Assembly: GCF_009494395.1 (NCBI RefSeq)
Contig: NZ_VZCB01000079.1
Location: 309,795 to 373,794 of the forward strand
Source: Segatella copri
GTDB lineage: Bacteria; Bacteroidota; Bacteroidia; Bacteroidales; Bacteroidaceae
DNA length: 64,000 nt
Direction of reading: 5' to 3'
Shown: in pieces, positions 7,559 to 17,765 of the stretch
How the letters are laid out: the number at the start of each line of letters is the position of its first letter
Numbering within the stretch: position 1 is the stretch's first letter
The notes under the pieces: model-generated
The model's input: the letters and a program-made list of their open reading frames with translations, nothing else
What the model was told of the DNA's origin: nothing
The model's database searches: none
Translations under genes and position numbers: made by a program

Positions 7559-10165
7559 TTAATATTCAATAGAAACATCCAGTTTCTTCAAGTCCTTATC
7601 AGCCGAACTGCTGCCGTAATAGACTTCATACTTTCCAGCCTTGGCACGGACGGTATTGGTTGCAGCATCGAAGAGTTCGAAGTTTCTGCTATCCAGCGTG
7701 ATGACAGCCTCAGCAGTCTTTCCAGCCTTCACCTCCACTCTCTCGAAAGCCTTCAAGCTCTTCAATGGTCCTTCAGTATCGGCAGGATCCTTCACATACA
7801 CCTGCACCACCTCGGTTCCATCCTTCTTTCCTACATTGCTTACCGGTACCTTCAGCGTAATCTTCTCACCCTTCTTCAGGATAGAGTTGGAAAGTGTAGC
7901 ATCGCCAATACGGAAAGAAGTATAGCTTAAACCATATCCGAATGGGAAGAGCGCATCGTTCATATAACGATAGGTTCTGCCCTTCATGCTGTAATCCTTG
8001 AAATCAGGCAACTGCTCTGAATTCTTATAGAACGTAATAGGCAACTTGCCGGCAGGATTGTACTCCCCGAAGAGTACACGAGCCACAGCCTCTCCACCTT
8101 CCTGACCCGGATACCATGCCTGTAGGATAGCATCACAACTCTGGGTTTCTGGTGTGAGTGCAATAGCCGAACCTGAGCAGTTTACAAATACCACTTTCTT
8201 TCCAGCTGCCTTCAATGCTTTCAGAAAATTGCGTTGTACGGCAGGCAGTTCGATATCTGTGCGGTCACCACCCTTGAAGCCTGGTACATGGATAGGCATT
8301 TCCTCACCTTCCAACTGTGGTGAGATGCCACCTACGAAGACAACGGTCTCGCAATCCTTCAACTGCTTGAGCGAAGCCTGATAGTCGATAGGATTCTCGT
8401 GCCCGATATTGAACTTCATGTCCGCATTATAATTAGGCATCTCAGCATATCGTATTTCTATCTTATACTCCTTGCCCTTCTCGGCTTGGAACTCGATACG
8501 ACTCTCGGTAGTGCGCCAGATAGAATGCTCTGCCTTCTTCTCACCATTCAGATAAACCTCATAGTGACCGCAACCAGCCACGTCGAGCAACACCTTGTCA
8601 GTCTGCTTAGGACGGAACACGGTTTCATATTTTGCAGAGAAGTCCACCAACTTCACATTAGGAGCAAAAGAGTGCTGACCATAGGTCGTTACCTGCACAG
8701 GATTCTTCCCCTGGGTGATGGCAACAGGCTTGCCTTCCATCTTACGGTTGTTCCAGAAAGTACCCTTAAAGCCCATCTTGCCATCCATGCTACACTGGTC
8801 GAAGTAAGAATCCAAAGTCTGGTCGTTCACCAGGTCGCACCCTTTAAAGGTAACGACCTGGTTTTTCTTCAAACGACTCTTGATACCATCCAGGATGGTA
8901 ATTGTCTGTCGTGGGGTACCATTATAGTTTCCCCACATCATCGGTTCGTTATCCACATTTGGTCCGATGAAAGCAATCTTCTTTACCTTTTTATCGAGAG
9001 GTAATACCCCATTATTGTTTTGGAGCAGCGTCATGGTCTGCAGAGCCATATCGAGCGAGAGCTGGCGATGTGCCTTGCTGCAAAGCACCGATACAGGAAT
9101 CTTCGACCATGATACGATCTTGTTGTCATCCATCTCACCCAAGTCGAAACGACCTTCGAGCAGACGAATCACATGCTTATCAACTTCTTCTTCAGTCAGG
9201 GCACCATACTTCACAGCCTCAGGCACCGACTTATATACATAATTATATCCACACTCCACATCCGTACCAGCCAATACACCCTTAACTGCCGCATTTCTGG
9301 CATTGCTAGACACCTTATGGTTCTCCCAAAAATCAGTAACAGCGCCACAGTCGGAAACCACCAGATACCTGAATCCCCATTCATCTCTCAAAATCTGCTG
9401 CAGCAATCGGGTACTGCCGCAGCATGGTTCATCATCCCAACGCTGATAGGCACACATCACCTCACGCACCTTGGCATCCTGCACCAGTGATTTGAAGGCA
9501 GGCATATAAGTTTCCCAAAGGTCGCGCGGTGTAACATCGGTAATATTGTCTGTATGGCGAGCCCATTCTGGTCCGCTATGGATGGCATAGTGCTTGGCAC
9601 AAGCCCAGAGCTTGCGGTATTTCGTATCCTCAGGTCCCTGCAGTCCGCGCACCACGGCACATCCCATTCGGGAGGTCAAGTAAGGATCTTCACCATAGGT
9701 TTCCTGTCCACGTCCCCAGCGAGGATCACGGAAGATATTCACGTTTGGAGTCCAGACTGAGAGGGCATGGAAACGAGTTACATCTCCCCCCTTCTGCTGC
9801 AGTTCATTCCATTTGGCACGCATCTCATCAGATGTTGCATCAAAGACTCTATACACCATTCTGTCGTTAAACGATGCAGCCATTCCGATAGGTTCCGGAA
9901 AGACGGTTACATCTCCCATGTTCGCCACACCATGCAGCGCCTCGCTCCACCACTGGAATCTCTTGATTCCCAATCGTGGGATAGCCGGCGAATCATCCAG
10001 CATCAGAGAAGCTTTCTCTTCCAAAGTGAGACGACCACACAAATCTACCGCTCTCTCATGAGCCGAGAGAGCAGGATTCTGATAAGGCAACTGCTGCGCT
10101 GAAACATTACCAGCAAACATGAGGGGAATAAACAGCAAAACTGCATATATAACATTCTTATTCAT
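7559..10165 (-). CDS. GH3 beta-xylosidase, copy 2
   Basis: This is an 868-residue exo-acting enzyme with signal peptide 1-23 (ending VSA). The N-terminal TIM barrel carries nucleophile D272 in VVSDCGAV, plus KHYA and the DPRWGRG motif. An alpha/beta sandwich domain follows. A PA14-like insert sits at ~460-590 (FWNNRKMEGKPV... HYEVYLNGEK) and a fibronectin-type III domain is at the C-terminus. The PA14 insert and SDC form match Bacteroidetes xylosidases of xylan loci. It is the first gene of a four-gene operon (GH3, GH43-GH8, unknown, GH43) driven by an operator-bearing promoter. It is a near twin of the gene at 1-1687. Confidence 0.92.
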   Translation of the reverse strand: MNKNVIYAVLLFIPLMFAGNVSAQQLPYQNPALSAHERAVDLCGRLTLEEKASLMLDDSPAIPRLGIKRFQWWSEALHGVANMGDVTVFPEPIGMAASFNDRMVYRVFDATSDEMRAKWNELQQKGGDVTRFHALSVWTPNVNIFRDPRWGRGQETYGEDPYLTSRMGCAVVRGLQGPEDTKYRKLWACAKHYAIHSGPEWARHTDNITDVTPRDLWETYMPAFKSLVQDAKVREVMCAYQRWDDEPCCGSTRLLQQILRDEWGFRYLVVSDCGAVTDFWENHKVSSNARNAAVKGVLAGTDVECGYNYVYKSVPEAVKYGALTEEEVDKHVIRLLEGRFDLGEMDDNKIVSWSKIPVSVLCSKAHRQLSLDMALQTMTLLQNNNGVLPLDKKVKKIAFIGPNVDNEPMMWGNYNGTPRQTITILDGIKSRLKKNQVVTFKGCDLVNDQTLDSYFDQCSMDGKMGFKGTFWNNRKMEGKPVAITQGKNPVQVTTYGQHSFAPNVKLVDFSAKYETVFRPKQTDKVLLDVAGCGHYEVYLNGEKKAEHSIWRTTESRIEFQAEKGKEYKIEIRYAEMPNYNADMKFNIGHENPIDYQASLKQLKDCETVVFVGGISPQLEGEEMPIHVPGFKGGDRTDIELPAVQRNFLKALKAAGKKVVFVNCSGSAIALTPETQSCDAILQAWYPGQEGGEAVARVLFGEYNPAGKLPITFYKNSEQLPDFKDYSMKGRTYRYMNDALFPFGYGLSYTSFRIGDATLSNSILKKGEKITLKVPVSNVGKKDGTEVVQVYVKDPADTEGPLKSLKAFERVEVKAGKTAEAVITLDSRNFELFDAATNTVRAKAGKYEVYYGSSSADKDLKKLDVSIEY

Positions 10166-10211
10166 AATTTTACTTTTAAGCTATTAGTAATTGGATTGTT
10201 ATTTATCGATG

Positions 10212-10276
10212 CAAAGGTAAGCAAAAAAGCTGTATTCTACATTATTACATGTATCAAATTCTTTATATTATGTAAC
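10212..10276 (-). promoter_or_regulatory. Promoter and candidate HTCS operator of the GH3 operon
   Basis: The minus-strand -7 box TACCTTTG is at 10212-10219. The 17-mer TGTATCAAATTCTTTAT is at 10250-10266, again 31 nt upstream, with a second half-site GTAAC at 10272, 21 bp from GTATC at 10251. Homologous to the promoter at 1735-1799 but with base changes that keep the motif. Confidence 0.6.
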
Positions 10277-10330
10277 AATGCTAGAGAAAAACAAGAACAC
10301 CTTACAATAAATATAAGAATGAGAGAAAGG

Positions 10331-10385
10331 GAAAAGTTATTGATATATGAGACAAAGCACGTATGGAAATCTTTTCATAACTTTG
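10331..10385 (+). promoter_or_regulatory. Promoter and weak candidate operator of the CE6-CE1 esterase
   Basis: The -7 box TAACTTTG is at 10378-10385. At the equivalent distance upstream (10331-10347) the reverse complement reads TATATCAATAACTTTTC, a partial match to the 17-mer in the other xylan promoters and closest to the one at 17229-17245. It shares its intergenic region with the divergent GH3 operon. Confidence 0.45.
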
Positions 10386-10434
10386 CAAACAGAACAGAAG
10401 ATGAAAATCAATCTAATAATTTAAATAAATATAA

Positions 10435-12348
<1,914 letters not shown>

Positions 12349-12384
12349 ACAAATTAAGTGGTAAACAAACTATCAGACATAATA

Positions 12385-12420
12385 AATCCCAGAACCGCTT
12401 GGAAGAGCGATTCTGGGATT
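12385..12420 (+). terminator. Intrinsic terminator, repeated copy A
   Basis: Hairpin arms AATCCCAGAA and TTCTGGGATT enclose CCGCTTGGAAGAGCGA, 36 bp after the esterase stop. The same hairpin with flanks recurs at 13028-13063 and 14373-14408. Confidence 0.8.
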
Positions 12421-12459
12421 ATTTATATACTTCTTGCCATTGAATTCCCGCACTGAAAT

Positions 12460-12517
12460 TACGTCACGACGTATCTTTTACTACGTCCGGACGTAACTTT
12501 TGCTGCGTCGGGACGTA
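12460..12517. repeat. Array of three TACGTC-type palindromes at exact 22-bp spacing
   Basis: TACGTCACGACGTA (12460-12473), TACGTCCGGACGTA (12482-12495) and TGCGTCGGGACGTA (12504-12517) start exactly 22 bp apart. The middle copy is a perfect 14-bp palindrome. No reading frame crosses them. Confidence 0.85.
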
Positions 12518-12708
12518 GCAAATCCCTCAAAAACACCGTTATTTTGCTGATTTTATGCAAAAAGTGGTAATAGGTGGCAATAAAGTGGTAATAAAAACGC
12601 CCCTTATTGCCACACGTTATCTTCTAATAATCATAGAGTTAAGTATAAGTGTGGCAAATGTGGCATTAAATTAGAAAAAAAAATACACATGTAACACTAC
12701 AGGATACT

Positions 12709-12995
12709 GATATAGCTCAGTAAGCTAACTCAAGTAGTTCAATCAGCTAACCCAAGTAGTTCAGTAAGCTAACCCAAGTAGTTCAGTAAGCTAACTCAAG
12801 TAGTTCAATCAGCTAACTCAAGTGACTCAATCAGCTGACGCAGATATCTCGACAAGCCGAAGGATACGTCTCCGTTAGCCTACGGAGTCGTATCCGTAAC
12901 CCAATGCAGTCATATTCTTAACCCAATGCAGTCGTATCCTTAACCCCACGCAGTCATATTCTTAACCCCACGCAGCCATATCTGTAGGCAAACGG
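12709..12995. repeat. Long 22-bp-period repeat array with two sequence families in one register
   Basis: CAAG of the first family (core AACTCAAGTAGTT) recurs at 12731, 12753, 12775, 12797 and 12819. GCAG of the second family (CTTAACCCAATGCAGT-like) recurs at 12906, 12928, 12950 and 12972. All steps are exactly 22 bp, and the intermediate units at 12841-12895, including a hairpin GGATACG...CGTATCC at 12863-12896, keep the same register. About 13 units in total. The period is not a multiple of three, so it is not coding. Confidence 0.85.
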
Positions 12996-13027
12996 AAGCA
13001 CATCATGGCAAACTATCAGACATAATA

Positions 13028-13063
13028 AATCCCAGAACTGCTTGGAAGAGCGATTCTGGGATT
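13028..13063 (+). terminator. Terminator hairpin, repeated copy B
   Basis: Same hairpin as at 12385 and 14373. Similarity to copy A extends upstream from ~13010 (AACTATCAGACATAATAAAT); similarity to copy C extends downstream to ~13102. No gene ends immediately upstream, so it is a dispersed or duplicated copy. Confidence 0.7.
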
Positions 13064-13330
13064 TTTTTATACCATTTGTTCATTATTTATATTATATAGA
13101 TTAATTCGTTACTGAAGTTTCGCATGTAAGCCCCACACGCCCTGAACCAACGGTCACCGGCCGAAGGAAAAGGTAAAGGGCGTGTGGGTAATTTCAACCG
13201 TACAGGTCGAAAAGTTTTAGAAAAAGTTATCAGATAGTATTGGGGATAGCAAAATCTTTACTTTTTTACCTTTTTACTTTTTTACCTTTAAAAATCCCAG
13301 AAATCTCTTGCAGATATGAAAATAAAACCG

Positions 13331-13338
13331 TAACTTTG
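13331..13338 (+). promoter_or_regulatory. -7 box of Rpn-family gene
   Basis: TAACTTTG lies 27 nt before the chosen start. It also shows that the longer open frame beginning at 13240 cannot be the translated form. Confidence 0.55.
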
Positions 13339-13365
13339 CGGCATGGATTTTTAATACAGATGATT

Positions 13366-14328
13366 ATGAAACAGGTAGAAGAAAGATACATCAGCTTGCT
13401 GACCGACTTCGGTTTCAAGCGAATTTTCGGAACAGCAATGAACAAGGATTTGCTCATTTGCTTCCTCAACAGCTTGTTTAATGGCAGACAGGTTGTAAAG
13501 GACGTATCGTATCTGAACCCGGAGCATGTGGGAGATGTCTATACCGACCGCAGAGCCATCTTTGATGTATATTGCGAGGGCGAAAACGGCGAGAAGTTCA
13601 TCGTTGAAATGCAGAATGCGTACCAGACGTATTTCAAGGATCGCGCCCTCTTCTACTCCACCTTCCCTATCCGAGAACAGGCGCCCAAGGGGAATGAGTG
13701 GGATTTCAAGCTCAATCATATCTATACCATTGCCCTGCTCAACTTCAGCATGAACGAGGATGCATTCGACAAGGAGAAAATCCGCCATCATGTGCAGTTG
13801 TGCGACACTGCTACCCACAAAGTATTTTACGACAAACTCGAATATATCTATGTAGAGATTTCCAAGTTCAACAAATCCCTGGAAGAATTGGATACACTCT
13901 ACGAGAAGTGGCTCTATGCACTGAAGAATCTCTATAAGCTTACCCAGCGCCCTAAAGAACTGTGCGATAAAGTCTTCGACCGCCTCTTCGAGGAAGCCGA
14001 GATAGCCAAGTTTACTCCGCAGGAAATGAGGGAGTACGAGACCAGCAAGATGGCATATCGCGACATCAAGAATTCCGTTGACACCGCTAAGCGTGAAGGT
14101 ATAGCTGAGGGTATGGAAAAGGGAATGGAATTAGGTATGGCGAAAGGTAAGCAAGAAGGTCTTGCGGAAGGTATGGAAAAAGGTATGGAGAAAGGTAGAG
14201 CAGAAGGCAAGCATGAGGCCAACACAGAAACAGCACAACGATTGCTGGCAATGGGACTTTCTGCCGAACAGGTTTCCAAAGCTACCCAGCTACCTTTGGA
14301 AATCATTAAGAATCTGAGCAATACATAA
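13366..14328 (+). CDS. Rpn-family PD-(D/E)XK nuclease / putative transposase
   Basis: The start is MKQVEERYISLLTDFGF; an ATG two codons earlier is possible. The ~320-residue cytoplasmic protein belongs to the YhgA-like/Rpn recombination-promoting nuclease family. RRAIFDVYC with a following EMQ gives the D...ExQ of the PD-(D/E)XK core. The C-terminus (~245-290) is a low-complexity EG-x-EKGM repeat common in this family, followed by a short helical tail. It is flanked by near-identical terminator-type repeats at 13010-13102 and 14366-14446, which suggests it arrived or was duplicated with them. It has no role in xylan breakdown. Confidence 0.85.
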   Translation: MKQVEERYISLLTDFGFKRIFGTAMNKDLLICFLNSLFNGRQVVKDVSYLNPEHVGDVYTDRRAIFDVYCEGENGEKFIVEMQNAYQTYFKDRALFYSTFPIREQAPKGNEWDFKLNHIYTIALLNFSMNEDAFDKEKIRHHVQLCDTATHKVFYDKLEYIYVEISKFNKSLEELDTLYEKWLYALKNLYKLTQRPKELCDKVFDRLFEEAEIAKFTPQEMREYETSKMAYRDIKNSVDTAKREGIAEGMEKGMELGMAKGKQEGLAEGMEKGMEKGRAEGKHEANTETAQRLLAMGLSAEQVSKATQLPLEIIKNLSNT

Positions 14329-14372
14329 AAAATATAATAGCGGAGATATTGATGACAAATATCACCATAATA

Positions 14373-14408
14373 AATCCCAGAACTGCTTGGAAGAGCGATT
14401 CTGGGATT
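14373..14408 (+). terminator. Terminator hairpin, repeated copy C
   Basis: Follows the Rpn gene. The surrounding ~80 bp (14366-14446) match 13021-13102 almost base for base, including the AT-rich tail. Confidence 0.8.
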
Positions 14409-14444
14409 TTTTATACCATTTGTTTAATATTTATATTATATAGA

Positions 14445-14497
14445 TTCTACATCATCGTTCACATTATTATATATAGTACGATGCGAGCATTGTAAAA
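14445..14497 (-). pseudogene. Short remnant of a CE1-type esterase gene
   Basis: Positions 14445-14480 match 20515-20550, inside the CE1-CE6 esterase gene, with one mismatch in 36 bases (minus-strand reading TIYNNVNDDVE). A few more bases match after a 2-base gap. No open frame remains. Confidence 0.6.
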
Positions 14498-14578
14498 CGT
14501 CTCATTTGTTATATGTTAAATATCAATCACTGAATTATCTTTTTTCTTTTTCTGATAACATTGCCTTTATAGTTATGT

Positions 14579-15439
14579 TTATCGCTGCCCAGAAAGGTTG
14601 AATGTCTCGCCAAGTTTTGGGCGGATGATGACCCTTCTGTAACTGGTCAGCGCCGGAGTCCCATTGTCTGTCACTTCACAGATTATATGCAGTTCTTTTC
14701 CTGCCGCATCCTGGGGGATACGCAGAATGGCATTAGCTTTGTCTGCCTCTCTGATACTTACCGTTGAGGTGTAAGTACCCGCTTCCGGCAATATCCACCA
14801 GTGGAATGTCAGTTTATCTTTATCCGGATCCACAGATTTTGAAGCGTTTAATTGGACTTTCTCTTCTGTTTCTGGTTCAATTATAATCGGGTTCAACCCC
14901 TTTTCACCATTTACGATGACTATCGGGTTACGGTTTCCTTTGCCGTATGCAGCCCAATCCATACGTGCCATGAAGTTGGCGAATATTGCGGGATAGAAGT
15001 ATTTTTCATATTTCTCCGATATGCATCTGACTGCCGGATCTGCATTTGTGTAACATGTTGTCAGACTGTCTGGTGACAGTCCCCATCGGAAATAGCCACC
15101 CCAACCTGCCTGGCTACATTCGGTCGGATCGTTTAATCCATTTGGGGTTACATGTAGGAAAGAAGGAGTGTCGCCTTCCACTCCGTATTTGTTTTTCGGA
15201 TATATTTTCCCTAGATTCCCGTGATTTTGTATATGAGTTGCGTATTCGTTCCAATTCTGGCTTCCTATGGCGTTCTGCACGATCCAGGCGCTGTCGTCCC
15301 AGAAAAAGCGGATATCCTTGCCGCAAGTCTTGCGGATCCATTGATGAGAACTGAAGGCATAATCCACAGGGGGACCTCCGCATACATCTTGGTCTGTAAT
15401 TGTATAAACACACAACTTACTCAGAAACTTTTTTAACAC
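14579..15439 (-). pseudogene. DUF1593 / cellulose-binding Sde182-like protein, truncated at both ends
   Basis: The 286-residue open part corresponds to the C-terminal half of DUF1593 proteins. It opens inside the nucleoside-hydrolase-like domain (FLSKLCVYTITDQD, normally preceded by ~200 residues with a signal peptide) and continues through the Sde182 C-terminal beta-sandwich (NASKSVDPDKDKLTFHWW). The only start is a GTG at 15437-15439; the frame is closed by a stop 30 nt further upstream and has no signal peptide. At the 3' end the frame stops at FNLSGQR, but an adjacent frame continues as NYKGNVIRKRKKIIQ, the usual C-terminal tail of such Prevotella proteins, so a frameshift is likely. Probably non-functional. 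Confidence 0.7.
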
Positions 15440-15661
15440 CTGAGCAGCAAAAAGTTCTTGAACAAGTCAAGCGGCAGAGCCGAGCGGCCCAGGATTTTGC
15501 CATGTCGAAGAATTCACTTATCTTAGTGTTGCAAAAACAAACAAGAGAATCCAACGATAGCACAGCTTCCATGCATAGTCTCCTCAGCGCGGGATACGTA
15601 CAGGAAGTTAAGGAGAGTGCATCATAATGGGCAATGCACCCTCCTTGTCATCAGGAAGTTA
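15440..15661. other. Junction segment between broken DUF1593 gene and GH43, with an unrecognised coding scrap
   Basis: The expected 5' half of the DUF1593 gene is absent. Instead the plus strand carries a protein-like stretch (~15430-15627) containing TPEQQKVLEQVKRQSRAAQ and SLLSAGYVQEVKE, with no start or promoter of its own. It looks like a foreign gene fragment left by a rearrangement. Its family was not recognised. Confidence 0.4.
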
Positions 15662-17161
15662 TCATTTGAACTTCCATTCGTCGAATGTGATATTGTTTCC
15701 TTTCAGGACAAAACAGAGGTCCATTGTGCCTGTCATATTCTTTTGAAGTTGGGATTCTATGAGTTTCATTTGCGGGGTACCGACTTTGATTGAAGCTATG
15801 ACTTCTCCGTCCGGCCTATCCCGGCGGACTTCTATGATTCCGTTTCCGGATGCCTTAATTTCCAGACTGGAAGGTACTTTGTTGAATTCCACACCTCTGA
15901 CAGCAATGATGCCAGTCTTGTTGGGAACGGTAACGGCATACATGTCCCCGATGCTTTTTCCATTTGTGAACTTGACACCTTGTGTGGCTGCTGTGGTTTC
16001 GGCCTGCTGGATGATGAACGGATTCATAGGCTGTATCTGTTTTACGCCTTTCAGAGTCTGGTTACCCATGTGGATATTCACAGTATTCTCGTCAACTTGT
16101 ATTTCATCGACACAAACATTACGAAAACCAGCTGTTGTATTGAAACTATGTTGCAGACTCATTGTGTGATAGAATACATACCATTTCCCGCGGAATTTGT
16201 GTAGATGTGTATGATTGTTGCTGTAGTCAAATCCATAATCTCCAGGGTTTTTCATATAGTTGTGCTGGTATTTCCAACTTTTGGTTACCAGCGGAGTTTT
16301 GCTAGTCATGTAACTCATGCAACAGGTGGTTGGTTTCTCTGTCGGGAGAGGCCAGTCGCTAAAATCTTGCCAATCTATGTTATAAGTATAAACGTATGTG
16401 CCGTTGATGTAGTTTAATTCGTTAGCTTCGAAATGATGGGGAGCCCTGATGGGCTTTATCGGGCCATCCACACTAATCATGTCTTTTCCCAAACGCATAA
16501 TGCGAGCACATCCTCCGCCTACTGTCAGCCAACCTTTTCCTTTGTCATCGATGACTACACCCGGATCGAAAGCGGCTTTGCATTCTCCTGCTATGCCTGG
16601 AGTGTTTGTGTCTACCAAACTATGATTCAGCGGGCTTGACCACGGTCCTATGGGGGATGTGGATGTCAGCACTGCGGTTCCACCCCCGCTATTGGAGAAA
16701 TAGAGGTAGAAGTGAGTCTTGCCGTCCGCTTCCTCACGTTTTGCGATCGACGGTGCCCATGATGTTTGTATCCATGGGGCGATGCTGTCTGTTTTAATAA
16801 TTCCGTGATAGGTCCAGTTTGTCATGTCATCGGAAGACATCATCACCAGAGATTTGATGTATTCGTAGGAGTTTTTTCCGTAACCGCCTATTGAATCATA
16901 TTGTTGCTGATCGTTTGTTGCGTACACATAAATTCTGCCATTATATTCTACTGCAGTTGGATCCGCTGTAAACATAAAATCCAGCAGGGGATTTCCATCT
17001 CCTGTGGTGAGTTTAGGGGAAACGTCCGGCATGGTTACATAAGGCACGGAATCATTTTGCAGGGACGGTTTTTCCCGGCCCCACGCATTTTGCTGATGAG
17101 ATATCATACATGCAGCAATGGCCATTGATAAAACAGGGGTCTGGATATTTTTCTTTTTCAT
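15662..17161 (-). CDS. GH43 arabinofuranosidase/xylosidase with C-terminal CBM6-like domain
   Basis: The start is MKKKNIQTP at 17161, which gives a signal peptide (to ~28); longer in-frame starts lack promoter and RBS. The protein has 499 residues. GH43 begins with general base D67 (FTADPTAV). The pKa-modulating D lies in AAFDPGVVID and the acid in FEANEL. After residue ~375 a beta-sandwich of CBM6 type follows (QAETTAATQGVKF... GIIEVRRDRPDGEVIASI). The arrangement is typical of arabinoxylan arabinofuranohydrolases. It is monocistronic, with its own operator-bearing promoter, which ties it to the xylan regulon although it sits in a disturbed region. Confidence 0.85.
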   Translation of the reverse strand: MKKKNIQTPVLSMAIAACMISHQQNAWGREKPSLQNDSVPYVTMPDVSPKLTTGDGNPLLDFMFTADPTAVEYNGRIYVYATNDQQQYDSIGGYGKNSYEYIKSLVMMSSDDMTNWTYHGIIKTDSIAPWIQTSWAPSIAKREEADGKTHFYLYFSNSGGGTAVLTSTSPIGPWSSPLNHSLVDTNTPGIAGECKAAFDPGVVIDDKGKGWLTVGGGCARIMRLGKDMISVDGPIKPIRAPHHFEANELNYINGTYVYTYNIDWQDFSDWPLPTEKPTTCCMSYMTSKTPLVTKSWKYQHNYMKNPGDYGFDYSNNHTHLHKFRGKWYVFYHTMSLQHSFNTTAGFRNVCVDEIQVDENTVNIHMGNQTLKGVKQIQPMNPFIIQQAETTAATQGVKFTNGKSIGDMYAVTVPNKTGIIAVRGVEFNKVPSSLEIKASGNGIIEVRRDRPDGEVIASIKVGTPQMKLIESQLQKNMTGTMDLCFVLKGNNITFDEWKFK

Positions 17162-17190
17162 ACGTATATGATTAAATTGTTTATTCGTTG

Positions 17191-17255
17191 CAAAATTACA
17201 AGAATAATCCGACATAGGCTTTGCGCCATATATCAAATACTTTATCAAACGTATC
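17191..17255 (-). promoter_or_regulatory. Promoter and candidate HTCS operator of the GH43 at 15662
   Basis: The minus-strand -7 box TAATTTTG is at 17191-17198. The 17-mer TATATCAAATACTTTAT is at 17229-17245, 31 nt upstream, and a second half-site GTATC is at 17251, 21 bp from ATATC at 17230. Confidence 0.6.
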
Positions 17256-17262
17256 AAAATGC

Positions 17263-17421
17263 ACTGGGAGGGCAGGTTTGTTACCTGCCCTCCCAGTACT
17301 GAATGATTACAAGCGTAGGGCTTGATGCCTACAAGTGACGTAAGTAATAGTGAGAAGAATGCCTTCCGCATATCTTTTGGCGGTCGCCAAAAGATATGCG
17401 ATTCTAGGACTTGCAATCATT
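17263..17421. repeat. MITE-like block with two perfect hairpins
   Basis: The first hairpin has 15-bp perfect arms ACTGGGAGGGCAGGT (17263-17277) and its complement (17283-17297). The second has 16-bp perfect arms CGCATATCTTTTGGCG (17367-17382) and its complement (17385-17400) with a 2-nt loop. TGAATGATTACAAG at ~17299 and ACTTGCAATCATT at ~17409 form imperfect inverted ends around the second hairpin. Confidence 0.6.
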
Positions 17422-17765
17422 AGGAACAGGAGTTAAAGGCATTAGCTTCTGGAACAACAATCATCAACTCCTAGGGCTACAAGCAACAGATACTAGATTA
17501 AGAATTTTCACAACCCATAACATTGGGTATAAACTAAAGTTACATGGCACCCTATTAACAAGGCAAAAATAGCTCAAAAATGTCCCTAATCCAAAAAATC
17601 AGTACGAATTTTCGGATTATAATCCAAAAAAACAGTGTTATTTTTTGGATTAGCGAATATTTTCATTACCTTTGCAGAAGATTAGCTGCACTCGGCAATT
17701 TGAAAGCGAGCTTTCATTGCGCTCATTTGCATAATCTTTGCAGAAGATTTAAACATAAGAATAAA
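17422..17765. promoter_or_regulatory. Upstream region of the AAA ATPase gene with repeated CCAAAAAA boxes
   Basis: TAATCCAAAAAA (17587), the perfect palindrome GGATTATAATCC (17614-17625, followed by AAAAAA) and TTTTTTGGATTA (17641) surround the region just upstream of a -7 box TACCTTTG at 17667-17674. TTTGCAGAAGATT occurs twice, 66 bp apart (17671 and 17737). The leader also has a GAAAGC/GCTTTC hairpin. 17422-17580 shows nothing else recognisable. Confidence 0.5.

Larger units (their letters stand above)
12349..13365. other. Gene-free accessory interval of about 1 kb
   Basis: No coding frame is supported here. It contains terminator copy A, the two 22-bp-period arrays, terminator copy B (13028-13063), an inverted repeat CCCACACGCCCT (13132-13143) / AGGGCGTGTGGG (13177-13188), and the -7 box of the following Rpn gene at 13331-13338. 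Part of the inverted-repeat flank (AGTTTCGCA...CCCCACACGCCCTGAA) recurs at 47084-47115. Confidence 0.8.

Noticed and set aside
8399..9004. Plus-strand frames repeated in both GH3 copies (8-634 and 8399-9004)
   Set aside because: They are conserved only because the two GH3 genes on the other strand are near identical.
12709..12995. Possible CRISPR array
   Set aside because: The repeats have no spacers, the units drift in sequence, the period is only 22 bp, and no cas gene is present.
15662..17416. Longer GH43 with 85 extra N-terminal residues
   Set aside because: The extension runs through the promoter, operator and hairpin block; the internal Met at 17161 has a proper signal peptide.
17580..17765. 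N-terminal extension of the AAA ATPase
   Set aside because: The -7 box at 17667-17674 lies inside the extension; the ATG at 17766 fits the family start.
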